Notes under the pieces: model-generated | Told to the model about the DNA's origin: nothing | The model's database searches: none | The model's input: the letters and a program-made list of their open reading frames with translations, nothing else | Source of the DNA: Porticoccus sp950063125 | GTDB taxonomy: Bacteria; Pseudomonadota; Gammaproteobacteria; Pseudomonadales; Porticoccaceae | Reading direction: 5' to 3' (one strand) | Length of the DNA: 64,000 nucleotides | Assembly (NCBI RefSeq): GCF_963973895.1 | Contig: NZ_CAXBBF010000003.1 | Made by a program: the position numbers and the translations under genes | Shown here: piece after piece, positions 35,514 through 44,715 of the stretch | Position numbering within the stretch: position 1 is the stretch's first letter | How the letters are laid out: every line of letters starts with the position of its first letter

Positions 35514-36938
35514 ATGCGCAAAACCAAGATTATTTGTACCATAGGACCCGTTACCGAGTCCTACGACATGCTGGAACAACTGGCCAACGCCGGTATGAAC
35601 GTAGTGCGACTCAATATGTCACACGGCGACCATGAATCCCACGCCAGGGTTATCAAGGCAGTACGAACCCTCAACAAAAAACGCCATCATCCGATTGCCG
35701 TTCTGATAGACACGCAGGGCCCTGAAATTCGCACCGGCGACATCCACAATGAGCTCGACCTGAAGCAGGGTGATGAAATCTCGGTGGTTGCGCGGGGCGA
35801 GGATGACGTGGAGGCGAGCTCCATCCGCATCAACTATGAAAACCTGATAGACGATGTAGAGATCGGCGATAAGATTACCGTGGATAACGGCCTGATCAAT
35901 CTCGAGGTTCTCAGCAAGGAAGATCGTGTGATGCGTTGCCGCGTCGTCGATGGCGGCGTACTGAAGAGCAAACGCCATGTGAATTTGCCCGGCATCAGGG
36001 TAAACCTTCCCGCCATTACCGAAAAGGACAAGCGCGATATTGAATTTGCCATCGAACAGGAGGTGGATTTTATTGCGCTCTCTTTCGTGCGCGACGCTGA
36101 AGATATCCATCAGCTCCACCAACTGCTCGGGGATAAAGCCGACAAAATCAAGGTAATCTCCAAGATTGAGGACCAAGAGGGCGTCAAGAACGTCCGGGAA
36201 ATCATCAAAGTGTCGGACGGTTTGATGGTGGCGCGGGGTGATCTCGGAGTGGAGATCGCTATTGAAAAACTGCCCCGGGTACAACGGCGCATTATCCGTC
36301 TCTGCGCCCAGGAGGGTAAACGGGTCATCGTTGCCACCCACATGCTGGAATCCATGATTGAAAACCCCATGCCCACCCGCGCCGAAGTCACGGACGTGGC
36401 CAACGCCGTCTATGAAGAAGCCGACGCGATCATGTTGTCCGGCGAAACCACCATCGGCAAATACCCGGTTAAATGCGTGGAGATTCTCGATCGAATTGCC
36501 CGTTCCATCGAGCTCAGCCGGGGCCTTCGCTTTACCGATAACCTGATTCTCAAAAATGACAAGGAAGAGATTGCCGCCGCCGCCGTGAAGCTGGCTGAAT
36601 CAATCAAAGCCAAGGCCATTATTGTGCCCACCCGCCGGGGACGCATGGCAGGTTATGTCACCAACTGCCATCCCCAGGCACCGATTATCTGCGCCTTTAC
36701 CAACGACAGTCGCACTCGCCGTCAGCTGGTACTGAACCGCAACGTCCTGAGTTTCCGTATCAACTTCAGTGAAGACCCGGAAAAGACCCTCGCCACAGCG
36801 GCCAACATCCTCATTGAACGGGCCGAGTTTACCCCGGAGGACCGACTGGTGGTTATTTCCGACGCCCTCGCCGGATCCGGTATTGATGCCATACAGATCC
36901 GAAAACTGGGGGATCTGTTGAAAGTGCCTATCGAGTAG
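35514..36938 (+). CDS. pyk: Pyruvate kinase
   Basis: Last step of glycolysis, phosphoenolpyruvate to pyruvate with ATP formation. Start MRKTKIICTIGPVTESYDML with TIGP, then MNVVRLNMSHGDHE, DTQGPEIRTG, the catalytic KIEDQEGVKN (Lys) and MVARGDLGVEI, and the ADP site MLESMIENPMPTRAE. 474 aa, of the type II (PykA) size. The frame is open to 35415, overlapping the upstream gene; 35514 fits homologues. Confidence 0.97.
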   Translation: MRKTKIICTIGPVTESYDMLEQLANAGMNVVRLNMSHGDHESHARVIKAVRTLNKKRHHPIAVLIDTQGPEIRTGDIHNELDLKQGDEISVVARGEDDVEASSIRINYENLIDDVEIGDKITVDNGLINLEVLSKEDRVMRCRVVDGGVLKSKRHVNLPGIRVNLPAITEKDKRDIEFAIEQEVDFIALSFVRDAEDIHQLHQLLGDKADKIKVISKIEDQEGVKNVREIIKVSDGLMVARGDLGVEIAIEKLPRVQRRIIRLCAQEGKRVIVATHMLESMIENPMPTRAEVTDVANAVYEEADAIMLSGETTIGKYPVKCVEILDRIARSIELSRGLRFTDNLILKNDKEEIAAAAVKLAESIKAKAIIVPTRRGRMAGYVTNCHPQAPIICAFTNDSRTRRQLVLNRNVLSFRINFSEDPEKTLATAANILIERAEFTPEDRLVVISDALAGSGIDAIQIRKLGDLLKVPIE

Positions 36939-36952
36939 CACCAGGCAAGACG

Positions 36953-38353
36953 ATGCTTAAGTTCCGTCGAATACTGGCAACGCTTCTCATCAGCGGGCTC
37001 CTCGCTACTGGCGCAGTATTCGGCGACACCGTCAAGCCAGCCAATGTGATTCTTTTTATCGGCGATGGCATGGATGAACACCAAATCACCATGGCGCGCA
37101 ATTACCTACTCGGGCCGGAAGAAGGTCTCCTGGCGATGGAACAATTGCCGGTGCGCAGTTCTGTCCGGGTACAGACCCTGCTGGAAAACCGACCAGACCG
37201 GTTCACTTTTATCGCCGATAGCGCCAACTCCGCGTCGACGCTGGCCACCGGTCAACTCACCAGCATTGGCCGCATTGCCACCAGCGCCGGAACGGACTTC
37301 GACCAGCCCACTATCCTGCAGGCCGCCCGCGAATCTGGATTCCTCACCGGGCTGGTCACCACCGCCAGCCTGACCGATGCCACCCCCGCCGCTTTTGTTG
37401 CCCATACAGCACACCGCAACTGTCAGGGACCGGAGGATATGAATCGCGCCATCAGCTACGCGCCGCCCTCTCAGCAGTGCGCCATCGACTCGAAACAGCA
37501 GGGCGGCCCCGGCTCCATCGCAGAACAACTCATTGATGCCCGCGTTGATGTCTTACTCGGTGGTGGAAAAAAATACTTTGCCCAGAAAAATCATGTGGGC
37601 ATGCAACTGCTGGACCAGGCCAGGTCCCAGGGCTATCAACTGATCGACCATATCGGCCAACATGATGCGTCGGATCAATCGACCGAGCCACGACTGCTCG
37701 GTCTGTTTGCACCGGGACATCTGCCGGTGGAGTGGATCGGCAGCGGCAACCGCAAGGCTGAGGCTGTCGAACTGGTCTCCGGAAAACCCCTGTTCGCCGA
37801 GCCTTTTGACTGCCAGAAAAACCCCCGACATGCAGACACACCGACACTGGCTCAAATGACCCGAAAGGCACTTGCCCGGTTAACCAGAGATCCTTCGCGG
37901 GGGTTCTTTCTGATGGTCGAGGGAGCATCCATCGACAAGCAGGCCCATCGGCGCAACCCCTGTGGTCAGATGGGTGAATTGAGCGCGCTGGACAGTGCAG
38001 TGGCGGTCGGGCGCGAATTTGCCAAACAGCATCCCGGCACCCTGGTCATCGTCACGGCAGATCATGGTCAGGCCAGCCAGATTTTACCCCTGCCCGACAA
38101 CTATATGGCCTTGACAGAATCGCTGCAAAGTCCCCAATACCCGCCGGGGTATTACGCCGTACTGAAAACCCGACACGGTGATCTGATGGCTGTGGGCTAT
38201 GCCACCAACGCTCCACCCCAAGGGGGATGGGAACAGCACACCGGGGTCGATGTCCCTGTGTTTCTGGAGGGGCTTGATGGGCGGGAAGTTCCAGCGTTGA
38301 TGAGCCAACGGGATATTTTCCGGTTAATGCGAGCGCATTTGCAGCTGCCCTGA
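36953..38353 (+). CDS. Periplasmic alkaline phosphatase (PhoA family)
   Basis: Zinc phosphomonoesterase. Signal peptide to about residue 24. D38 in ILFIGDGMD is a metal ligand. The nucleophile is S90 in ADSANSASTLATG (E. coli DSAASAT). Further ligands are seen in FFLMVEGASIDKQAHRRNP and IVTADHGQAS, and the end EQHTGVDVPVF carries the zinc His. Two Cys in ANPCGQ/FDCQ-like positions may form disulfides. 466 aa, full length. No Pho box identified in the 14-bp gap after pyk, so it may be read from the pyk promoter. Confidence 0.93.
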   Translation: MLKFRRILATLLISGLLATGAVFGDTVKPANVILFIGDGMDEHQITMARNYLLGPEEGLLAMEQLPVRSSVRVQTLLENRPDRFTFIADSANSASTLATGQLTSIGRIATSAGTDFDQPTILQAARESGFLTGLVTTASLTDATPAAFVAHTAHRNCQGPEDMNRAISYAPPSQQCAIDSKQQGGPGSIAEQLIDARVDVLLGGGKKYFAQKNHVGMQLLDQARSQGYQLIDHIGQHDASDQSTEPRLLGLFAPGHLPVEWIGSGNRKAEAVELVSGKPLFAEPFDCQKNPRHADTPTLAQMTRKALARLTRDPSRGFFLMVEGASIDKQAHRRNPCGQMGELSALDSAVAVGREFAKQHPGTLVIVTADHGQASQILPLPDNYMALTESLQSPQYPPGYYAVLKTRHGDLMAVGYATNAPPQGGWEQHTGVDVPVFLEGLDGREVPALMSQRDIFRLMRAHLQLP

Positions 38354-38375
38354 ACGGGCCGTCCCGATTATCCGG

Positions 38376-39278
38376 CTAACCCAGCAAAATGCCGATGCCC
38401 AGCAGCACCGGGGTCGACAACACCAGCAACACATTCTTGCCCAGGGCGGGCACCATGGCGGGAATATCGCCGCTACTACCCAGCAGATCAAGGGTAATCA
38501 TCAGCCCCAGTGGCAGGGTCGCCAATGCCAGCAATGCCGGCCATGGCAACAGGCCAAGCACCACGCCGATCACCACAGAACCGTATGCGCCCAGCAGCAA
38601 CAACCTGTAAATACGAACACTGGCCACCACCCCCAGCAGTACCGGAAAATGACGTCGACCCACCGCCCGATCTGCATCGATATCCGGGAGCTGATTGAGC
38701 AATAACAGGGCATTGACCAGAAAGAACACCGCCCAGCCAACGGATTGTCCAGCGGCGAAAAAATCCCCTGTCAAAACATACACCGTCCCGTTAACCATCA
38801 GCAGCCCGAAACCCACACCGGGGGATACCAGGCACGCCATCGGCATTCGGTTTATCAGGCGGGTGTAGGCAACGATAATCAATCCACCCAACAGGCCCAG
38901 CGAGAGGATTCCAGGCCCCACCCGCCATGAAAGGTAGGCGCCGATCAGCACCATGAGGAGAAAGGCACCGATAAAAAGCCACAGCGCAGTGCCCAGTAGG
39001 GCAGGCCTGTCAGGCAGCGTCCCGCTACCACCGCTGAACGGCGTTCGACGGGTGGTATTATCGAGGCCGCTTTTAAAATCCTGGTATTCGTTGAGTGCGT
39101 TGACCGCCACATGAGCCGCCAGTGCGCCCACAACAATCAACAACAGCAGATCCAGCGGCAGTCCGCCGGTTAACTGAAAACTGACCGCGGCAGCGGGAAA
39201 CAATACCGCCGGCGTCAACAGCAGGAAGGGGCCTCTGGCAATCGCCAACATGGCCTGGAATCGCCGGGCTATCAGCAC
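38376..39278 (-). CDS. UbiA-family prenyltransferase (MenA-like)
   Basis: Integral membrane prenyl transferase with about eight helices. Both Asp-rich motifs are seen: NEYQDFKSGLDNTTRRTPFSG (first, N-x3-D-x5-D) and NQLPDIDADRAVGRRHFPV (second). The FSGGSG after the first motif resembles MenA-type proteins. Ubiquinone genes are elsewhere in the window and no other menaquinone gene is seen, so the acceptor is unknown. Convergent with the phosphatase gene. Confidence 0.85.
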   Translation of the reverse strand: MLIARRFQAMLAIARGPFLLLTPAVLFPAAAVSFQLTGGLPLDLLLLIVVGALAAHVAVNALNEYQDFKSGLDNTTRRTPFSGGSGTLPDRPALLGTALWLFIGAFLLMVLIGAYLSWRVGPGILSLGLLGGLIIVAYTRLINRMPMACLVSPGVGFGLLMVNGTVYVLTGDFFAAGQSVGWAVFFLVNALLLLNQLPDIDADRAVGRRHFPVLLGVVASVRIYRLLLLGAYGSVVIGVVLGLLPWPALLALATLPLGLMITLDLLGSSGDIPAMVPALGKNVLLVLSTPVLLGIGILLG

Positions 39279-39307
39279 GCCACTATCCTCCCCGTTTTTC
39301 CCCGATG

Positions 39308-40819
39308 CTAGCTCAGAAAAAACTGGTAAGCGGGATTTTGGGTCTCTTCCTTCCAGGTGTAACCCAGCTGGTCAAGGAACTGCCTCACCAACTTCTGTTC
39401 GCCCAATGGCACCTGCAGGCCCACCAGAACCCGACCGTAGGCAGCGCCGTGGTTGCGATAGTGGAACATGGAAATATTCCACTGCCCACCCAGTTGGTTG
39501 AGGAAATTCATCAGGGCCGCGGGCCGCTCGGGAAACTCAAAGCGGTACACCACCTCTTCGGTCGCCTCCGGCGCGCGGCCGCCGACCATATGGCGAATGT
39601 GTAGCTTGGCCATTTCGTTGTCGGTCATATCCACCAGCGGATACCCCTTGTCGGTCAGGTCCGCCACCAGTTGCTGACGATCCTCGTCACCGGAGACCTG
39701 CACACCGACAAAAATATGGGCCTCGGCGGGATCGCCCATGCGATAGTTGAACTCGGTAATGTTGCGCTTGCTGAGAGAGGTGCAAAAGGCCTTGAAGCTG
39801 CCCGGTTGTTCGGGAATCGTCACCGCCAGAATCGCCTCGCGTTTTTCACCGATTTCCGTGCGCTCGGAGATATAGCGAAGCCGGTCGAAATTGATATTGG
39901 CGCCGCAATCCACCGCCAGTAGCGTCTGCCCTTTTACCCCGGTGCGCTCGACATATTTTTTCAATCCGGCCAGGCCCAGCGCCCCGGCGGGCTCACAAAT
40001 GGATCGGGTATCCTCAAAGGTATCCTTGATCGCCGAACAGATCTCGTCCACCGACACGGTAATCACTTCATCAATGGTATTGCGGAGTACCCGAAAGGGT
40101 TCCTTGCCAACCTGGGCAACGGCCGCTCCATCGGCGAACAGGCCCACATGCTTCAAGCGCACCCGACGACCCGCTTTCATCGCGGCATCCAGGCAGGCAG
40201 CATCCTCGGGCTCCACAGCGATCACCTTGACTTCAGGTCGCACATACTTAATGTATGCCGCCATCCCCGCCGCCAAACCGCCGCCCCCGACCGCAATGAA
40301 CACCGCATCGAGCGGACCGGACACCTGCCGTAAAATCTCCATCGCAATGGTGCCCTGACCGGCAATCACATCGGGATCATCAAATGGGTGGATATACGTC
40401 ATGCCCTTTTCGGTCACCAGCTTGAGCGCGTAATCCGAGGCTTCATCATAGGTGTCACCCTGCAGGACTACCTTTGCCCCGCGAGCCCGTACCGCATTGA
40501 CTTTGATCTGCGGCGTGGTGGTCGGCATGACAATGATTGCCTTGACACCCAGTTTTTTGGCGGCCATGGCGAGGCCCTGGGCATGGTTTCCCGCCGATGC
40601 AGCGACCACGCCTTTGGCGAGTTGCTCTTCGCTGAGGCAGAGCATCTTGTTGTAGGCCCCGCGCAACTTGAAGGAAAACACCGGTTGCAAATCTTCCCGT
40701 TTCAGCAGCACCCGGTTACCGAGACGCTGGGACAGTTGTGCGGCCTCATCTACCGGGGTTTCCACCACCAGGTCATAGATACGGGCATTGAGGATACGTT
40801 TTACGTAGTTTTGTGGCAT
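39308..40819 (-). CDS. ilvA: Threonine ammonia-lyase, biosynthetic
   Basis: First step of isoleucine synthesis, threonine to 2-oxobutanoate, PLP-dependent. K51 in PVFSFKLRGAYNKM is the PLP lysine; SAGNHAQGLAMAA and GGGGLAAGMAAYI bind the phosphate. The C-terminal third has two ACT-like regulatory domains (REAILAVTIPEQPGSFKAF and EVVYRFEFPERPAALMNF) for isoleucine feedback. 503 aa, full length. Divergent from rpiA. Confidence 0.96.
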   Translation of the reverse strand: MPQNYVKRILNARIYDLVVETPVDEAAQLSQRLGNRVLLKREDLQPVFSFKLRGAYNKMLCLSEEQLAKGVVAASAGNHAQGLAMAAKKLGVKAIIVMPTTTPQIKVNAVRARGAKVVLQGDTYDEASDYALKLVTEKGMTYIHPFDDPDVIAGQGTIAMEILRQVSGPLDAVFIAVGGGGLAAGMAAYIKYVRPEVKVIAVEPEDAACLDAAMKAGRRVRLKHVGLFADGAAVAQVGKEPFRVLRNTIDEVITVSVDEICSAIKDTFEDTRSICEPAGALGLAGLKKYVERTGVKGQTLLAVDCGANINFDRLRYISERTEIGEKREAILAVTIPEQPGSFKAFCTSLSKRNITEFNYRMGDPAEAHIFVGVQVSGDEDRQQLVADLTDKGYPLVDMTDNEMAKLHIRHMVGGRAPEATEEVVYRFEFPERPAALMNFLNQLGGQWNISMFHYRNHGAAYGRVLVGLQVPLGEQKLVRQFLDQLGYTWKEETQNPAYQFFLS

Positions 40820-40902
40820 TTTTCTGGATACTGTCCAATTATGTGATCAACGGGCAATAGTAAATTTTCCCCTCCGACAACACCAGCGCTGCGGGGGATT
40901 AT

Positions 40903-40931
40903 CTGACTTTTCACCCGTTGATCCGTATAAT
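40903..40931 (+). promoter_or_regulatory. Predicted rpiA promoter
   Basis: -35 CTGACT (40903-40908), 17-bp spacer, -10 TATAAT (40926-40931), 32 bp before the rpiA ATG. The -10 is consensus, the -35 moderate. Confidence 0.55.
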
Positions 40932-40962
40932 CAGCCACTTCTGAAATCGGGCAGGCAGAACC

Positions 40963-41658
40963 ATGAGCACACCATCGAACAGCCGGGATGCAATGAAACA
41001 GGCCGTCGCCGCCGCTGCTGTGGAATTCACGCTGCAACGCATTGACGACAAAAGCACCATTGGCATTGGTACCGGCTCGACGGCCAATGCTTATATCGAT
41101 TTGCTGGCAGAACACAAGGCCAAAATAACGGGCACGGTTGCCAGCTCCGAAGCCTCAGCCGAGCGGCTGCGGGGCCATGGTATTCCCGTCTACGACCTGA
41201 ACAGTGTCGATGAGATTACCCTCTATGTGGACGGCGCCGACGAGGTGAACCCCCACCTGGAGCTGATCAAGGGTGGTGGCGGCGCCCTCACCCGGGAGAA
41301 AATCGTTGCGGCAGTGGCTCGCGAATTCCTCTGTATTGCCGACCAGTCCAAGTGGGTCGAGCATCTGGGCACCTTTCCACTGCCGGTGGAAGTGATCCCG
41401 ATGGCACGCAGTCACGTGGCGCGGGAGCTGGTCAAGCTGGGCGGTGATCCGGTCTACCGGCAGGGTGTGGTGACTGATAATGGCAACGTCATTCTCGACG
41501 TACACCACCTGTTCCCCATCAGTCCGGTGCGCAAACTGGAAGAACAGATCAACAATATCACCGGGGTGGTCTGCAATGGCCTGTTTGCCCTGCGCCCAGC
41601 AGATGCCCTGATGCTGGGCACATCGACCGGGGTCAAGACCGTCTACCCGGTGGACTGA
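40963..41658 (+). CDS. rpiA: Ribose-5-phosphate isomerase A
   Basis: Interconverts ribose-5-P and ribulose-5-P. STIGIGTGSTANAYIDLL, YVDGADEVNPHLELIKGGGGAL (catalytic Asp/Lys region) and SKWVEHLG are family motifs. 231 aa, somewhat longer than E. coli at the N terminus (MSTPSNSRDAMKQAVAAAAV); a GGCAG precedes the ATG weakly. Divergent partner of ilvA, a neighbourhood conserved in Pseudomonas. Confidence 0.96.
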   Translation: MSTPSNSRDAMKQAVAAAAVEFTLQRIDDKSTIGIGTGSTANAYIDLLAEHKAKITGTVASSEASAERLRGHGIPVYDLNSVDEITLYVDGADEVNPHLELIKGGGGALTREKIVAAVAREFLCIADQSKWVEHLGTFPLPVEVIPMARSHVARELVKLGGDPVYRQGVVTDNGNVILDVHHLFPISPVRKLEEQINNITGVVCNGLFALRPADALMLGTSTGVKTVYPVD

Positions 41659-41673
41659 TTGCCGTCACCGGCG

Positions 41674-42696
41674 CTACATCACCTGCAGGGGCGGTTCTGC
41701 CATCGCGGCGAACTGCTCGCGCAATTCAAGAATGTGTTCACTCCAGTAACGCACCGTATTGAACCAGGGAAATCCCATGGGGAAGGCAGGATCGCTCCAG
41801 CGACGCGCCAACCAAGCTGCGTGGTGAATAATCCGCAGTGAACGGAAAGCTTCCACCAGCTGCAATTCCCGTGGGTGAAAATCAAAGAACTGATTGTAGC
41901 CGTCGATAATTTCCGATAATTGTGCCGTCTGGCGATCCCGGCTCCCGGACAACAGCATCCAGATATCCTGGATGGCCGGTGCCATTCGCGCATCGTCCAG
42001 GTCGACAAAATGTGCATTGTCATCACGCCACAGGATATTACCGGCATGGCAATCCCCATGAACCCGGATATAGTCGATGGGACCGGCATTCGCAATCGCT
42101 TGATCCACCGCCTGGAGCAGATCCCTGACCAGCGAGTCGTAAGCTTCCTTTAGCTCGGAGGGAATAAACTGTTCGCTGACCAGCGCCGCGGCCTCATGGC
42201 CAAAAATCCTGCTGGTCAGGGTTGGCCGATGCACAAAGGGGCGCACCGCCCCCACGGCGTGGATACGCCCCAGCAGCTTACCGAGCAAATAGAGATTATC
42301 GAGATTATCCAGCTCCGGACCATACCCCCCCCTCCTCGGATACAGTGCAAAACGATAGTCCTTGTATTCGAACAGGCTGCGTCCCCGGTCATCGCGAATG
42401 GGGGCAACCACAGGCAGCTCATGGGCTTCCAGCTCAAAACAGAACTGATGCTCTTCAAGGATCTGCTCGTCGCTCCAGCGAGCGGGGCGATAAAACTTGC
42501 CAATTAACGGCTGGCGATCCTCAATACCGATCTGATAGACCCGATTTTCATAGCTGTTGAGGGGGAATTGCCGCCCATCGCAGTGATAACCTATGCTCTC
42601 CACCGCATCCATGACAATCTCGGGGCCGAGCCGATAAAACGGCTGCTCCTCAGGATTGACAGCGTGACTGACATCCCGCCGCTCATCGCTGTTCAT
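41674..42696 (-). CDS. srkA: Stress response kinase A (SrkA/YihE-like)
   Basis: Aminoglycoside-phosphotransferase-fold Ser/Thr kinase that protects stressed cells. FPLNSYENRVYQIG is the glycine-loop equivalent, VHGDCHAGNILW the catalytic HGDxHxxN loop and FVDLDDARMAP the DFG-like metal motif. 340 aa. The start at 42696 overlaps the stop of the MFS gene (ATGA), so the two are translated together. Frame open to 42804, but that lies within the MFS gene. Confidence 0.92.
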   Translation of the reverse strand: MNSDERRDVSHAVNPEEQPFYRLGPEIVMDAVESIGYHCDGRQFPLNSYENRVYQIGIEDRQPLIGKFYRPARWSDEQILEEHQFCFELEAHELPVVAPIRDDRGRSLFEYKDYRFALYPRRGGYGPELDNLDNLYLLGKLLGRIHAVGAVRPFVHRPTLTSRIFGHEAAALVSEQFIPSELKEAYDSLVRDLLQAVDQAIANAGPIDYIRVHGDCHAGNILWRDDNAHFVDLDDARMAPAIQDIWMLLSGSRDRQTAQLSEIIDGYNQFFDFHPRELQLVEAFRSLRIIHHAAWLARRWSDPAFPMGFPWFNTVRYWSEHILELREQFAAMAEPPLQVM

Positions 42697-43871
42697 GAAG
42701 ATTGGACACTGTGGTCGGTGAGTAGCTGCCCGTTGGCTCGAACAACCTTGGCATAAAAGAGCAGCCCCAACGCCCAGAACACCACGCCTGACCACGACAA
42801 CCACTGTAGGGACTGCTCACTGACCAGCATCGCCGACGCCACCATCGCACCCACAATGGCAAGCAGGGGTATAGTCAGAATCAGTGGTGAGAACCGTCCA
42901 CTGCTGTCCAGTTTCGCCAGCAAACCCATCAGATAGGCTGCGGCAAAAAACCCGGCCGCACCCAGCAGACCGTACGCCGTGAGATAACCGGTTTTGTCCG
43001 GTTTAACCTGCAATAACACAACGGCCACCAACACCAGCACCCCCGCCATACCAACTGGCAGCAAAAAACCCCGGTGGGCCGCCACAACTGCGCCCAGCAA
43101 AGCACCGAACACCCTGGCCAGCAACAGCAACATGACCGCCGAGGCGCCCAACCCCAGTGCCGGCTGCACTGATTCAAACTGCAGTTGGTGCGACGACCAG
43201 AACAGGCCACACCCTAAAAAGATCAACAAACCGGCTATCGCCACCTGAAGCAACTGCCGGTCGGCCCTACTGTTGCGACTGCTGAGCAGGCTCAGGCGTT
43301 TGGCACCGCTGGTTGGCAGCAGGCGGCTCAGCAATACCGTCAGGAATGCCAGCCCAGCCAGCGCCAATAATACCTGCTGCGGGTCGACATCCGGCGCAAA
43401 CACCGGCACCAAAAAAAACAGCCCTGCAGCCATCAGGGCCTGGACAAAAAGTGCCCAGGCAAAACTGCTGACCGGTTTCACAGTATCGCCCAGGCAACTG
43501 ACCACCACACTCAGCCCCAAACCGGCAAACAGGCCGGCCAGACCATGGCAGACCATCAGCCACAGAGCACCGGATGCCAGCGCCGCTCCCAGCAAGGCCA
43601 AGGCAGAGCCGAGTCCGCCAATCAACACCAACCGCCGCCAATCGCCCAAACGGATAAAAAATACTGCCAACCCCGAGGCCAGCAGGGCACCTGCCGAAAA
43701 AAGTCCAGGTAACAGCCAGCGATTCAACGACACAGCCGCCGCAATATCCTGCTGGAAATAGGGCAATGCCTGCCAGTAAAAGGACAGACACAACCCCACC
43801 AGTATGGCTGTCAGGCGCACACCAAAACGGTTCACATCCACACGTTTCTTTTCAAACAGAATTGAAGACAT
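42693..43871 (-). CDS. MFS-type membrane transporter
   Basis: Twelve hydrophobic helices cover residues 15-375, with the loop RLGDWRRL between helices 2 and 3 in place of the MFS motif A. The substrate is not recognisable; no substrate-specific motif seen. Coupled to srkA. Upstream is a 200-bp gap with a possible operator. Confidence 0.7.
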   Translation of the reverse strand: MSSILFEKKRVDVNRFGVRLTAILVGLCLSFYWQALPYFQQDIAAAVSLNRWLLPGLFSAGALLASGLAVFFIRLGDWRRLVLIGGLGSALALLGAALASGALWLMVCHGLAGLFAGLGLSVVVSCLGDTVKPVSSFAWALFVQALMAAGLFFLVPVFAPDVDPQQVLLALAGLAFLTVLLSRLLPTSGAKRLSLLSSRNSRADRQLLQVAIAGLLIFLGCGLFWSSHQLQFESVQPALGLGASAVMLLLLARVFGALLGAVVAAHRGFLLPVGMAGVLVLVAVVLLQVKPDKTGYLTAYGLLGAAGFFAAAYLMGLLAKLDSSGRFSPLILTIPLLAIVGAMVASAMLVSEQSLQWLSWSGVVFWALGLLFYAKVVRANGQLLTDHSVQSS

Positions 43872-43976
43872 TTCCGGTATCCGCTCCTCGCTTTGAAAGG
43901 TGGGTACTTTGCTGCCTGCAGAAATAAATGTCCAGATGGATTTACTGCGATGGAACGACTGGCCGACCTGGCTGCA

Positions 43977-43994
43977 GTGACATCAATTTGTCAC
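43977..43994. promoter_or_regulatory. Inverted repeat in the MFS/small-gene intergenic region
   Basis: GTGACA-N6-TGTCAC between two divergent genes, about 75 bp before the start of the small hypothetical gene. A candidate operator; its length and symmetry fit a dimeric repressor. Confidence 0.4.
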
Positions 43995-44070
43995 AGCAAA
44001 TTCATTTTTCTGACATGGAGGCTTGCTAGCCTCGTCAGCGAATATGAAAAGAAATGAAAAGGAAAAAGCC

Positions 44071-44355
44071 ATGAACAAGGTACAACAAACAAAACCGAAC
44101 GAACCGCCTATCAATAACCTGATGCGCGAACAGGCCGCCAACTTCTTTGTTGAGGTAACTGGATCCGGCGAACGCATTTACCACTGGATTGATACCCGGG
44201 TGGATATGTTGTCCAGCACCAAGCTTTGGGAAATTCTGCGTATCTCGGAAATACCCGGCTGTGATCTGGAGGCGGCTTTTATTGATGCGATTACCGATGA
44301 GCTGATTCGTCGCACCGATTATTTTGACGGTCGCCCACGGCTGCCAAGACACTGA
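44071..44355 (+). CDS. Small hypothetical protein
   Basis: 94 aa, no family recognised. Soluble, acidic at the C-terminal half (LEAAFIDAITDELIRRTDYF). The ATG at 44071 is preceded by AAGGAAAAAGCC; two upstream ATGs at 44023 and 44044 are less well placed. It is followed by a convergent DUF1653 gene. Confidence 0.6.
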   Translation: MNKVQQTKPNEPPINNLMREQAANFFVEVTGSGERIYHWIDTRVDMLSSTKLWEILRISEIPGCDLEAAFIDAITDELIRRTDYFDGRPRLPRH

Positions 44356-44403
44356 CCGGCAGAGCCTTGAGTTCCATTAACCACTATCTTCAGAGCAGCA
44401 ATA

Positions 44404-44649
44404 CTATTCGTTGCTTAAGCCCAGGAATTCAAACCGCTTCATCGTTACCCCATTCCGTTCGATCATCTCGTCGAACATGGCCAGCGGACGAACCCACAGC
44501 TGGCTCTCGCCATAAAGTGGCCGATAGACCACATGCCAGTCACCGGTTTCACTGTGACGGGCCAAACCGGTCACCTCATACAAGTTACCCTTGAAATGTC
44601 GGTAACGCCCCAGCGGAATCAATGTCCCGTCACTCCAAAGAACCTCCAA
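44404..44649 (-). CDS. DUF1653 family protein
   Basis: Small soluble protein of unknown role. The family motif is clear: LGRYRHFKGNLYEVTGLARH, then TGDWHVVYRPLYG and LWVRPLAMFDEMI. No ATG is in front; the frame starts with TTG at 44649 or TTG a few codons later (near 44625, GGAG upstream), and the exact start is uncertain. Length 73-81 aa. Confidence 0.85.
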   Translation of the reverse strand: MEVLWSDGTLIPLGRYRHFKGNLYEVTGLARHSETGDWHVVYRPLYGESQLWVRPLAMFDEMIERNGVTMKRFEFLGLSNE

Positions 44650-44715
44650 CCCGAGGGCTTTGACCTAGTCGGTTTTGACCTACAGGACTTTGAACCCGAG
44701 AACTTTAAATTAAAG
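44645..44715. repeat. Short imperfect 15-bp tandem repeats
   Basis: Plus strand units such as GGCTTTGACCTAGTC, GGTTTTGACCTACAG, GACTTTGAACCCGAG and AACTTTAAATTAAAG. Lies between DUF1653 and peroxiredoxin genes. If translated on the plus strand it mimics pentapeptide repeats (GFDLV, GFDLQ, DFEPE, NFKLK), but there is no gene context for that. Confidence 0.5.

Noticed and set aside
44653..44712. Pentapeptide-repeat protein on the plus strand
   Set aside because: Only about five units, inside an intergenic region and in a frame that runs through the antisense of two real genes.
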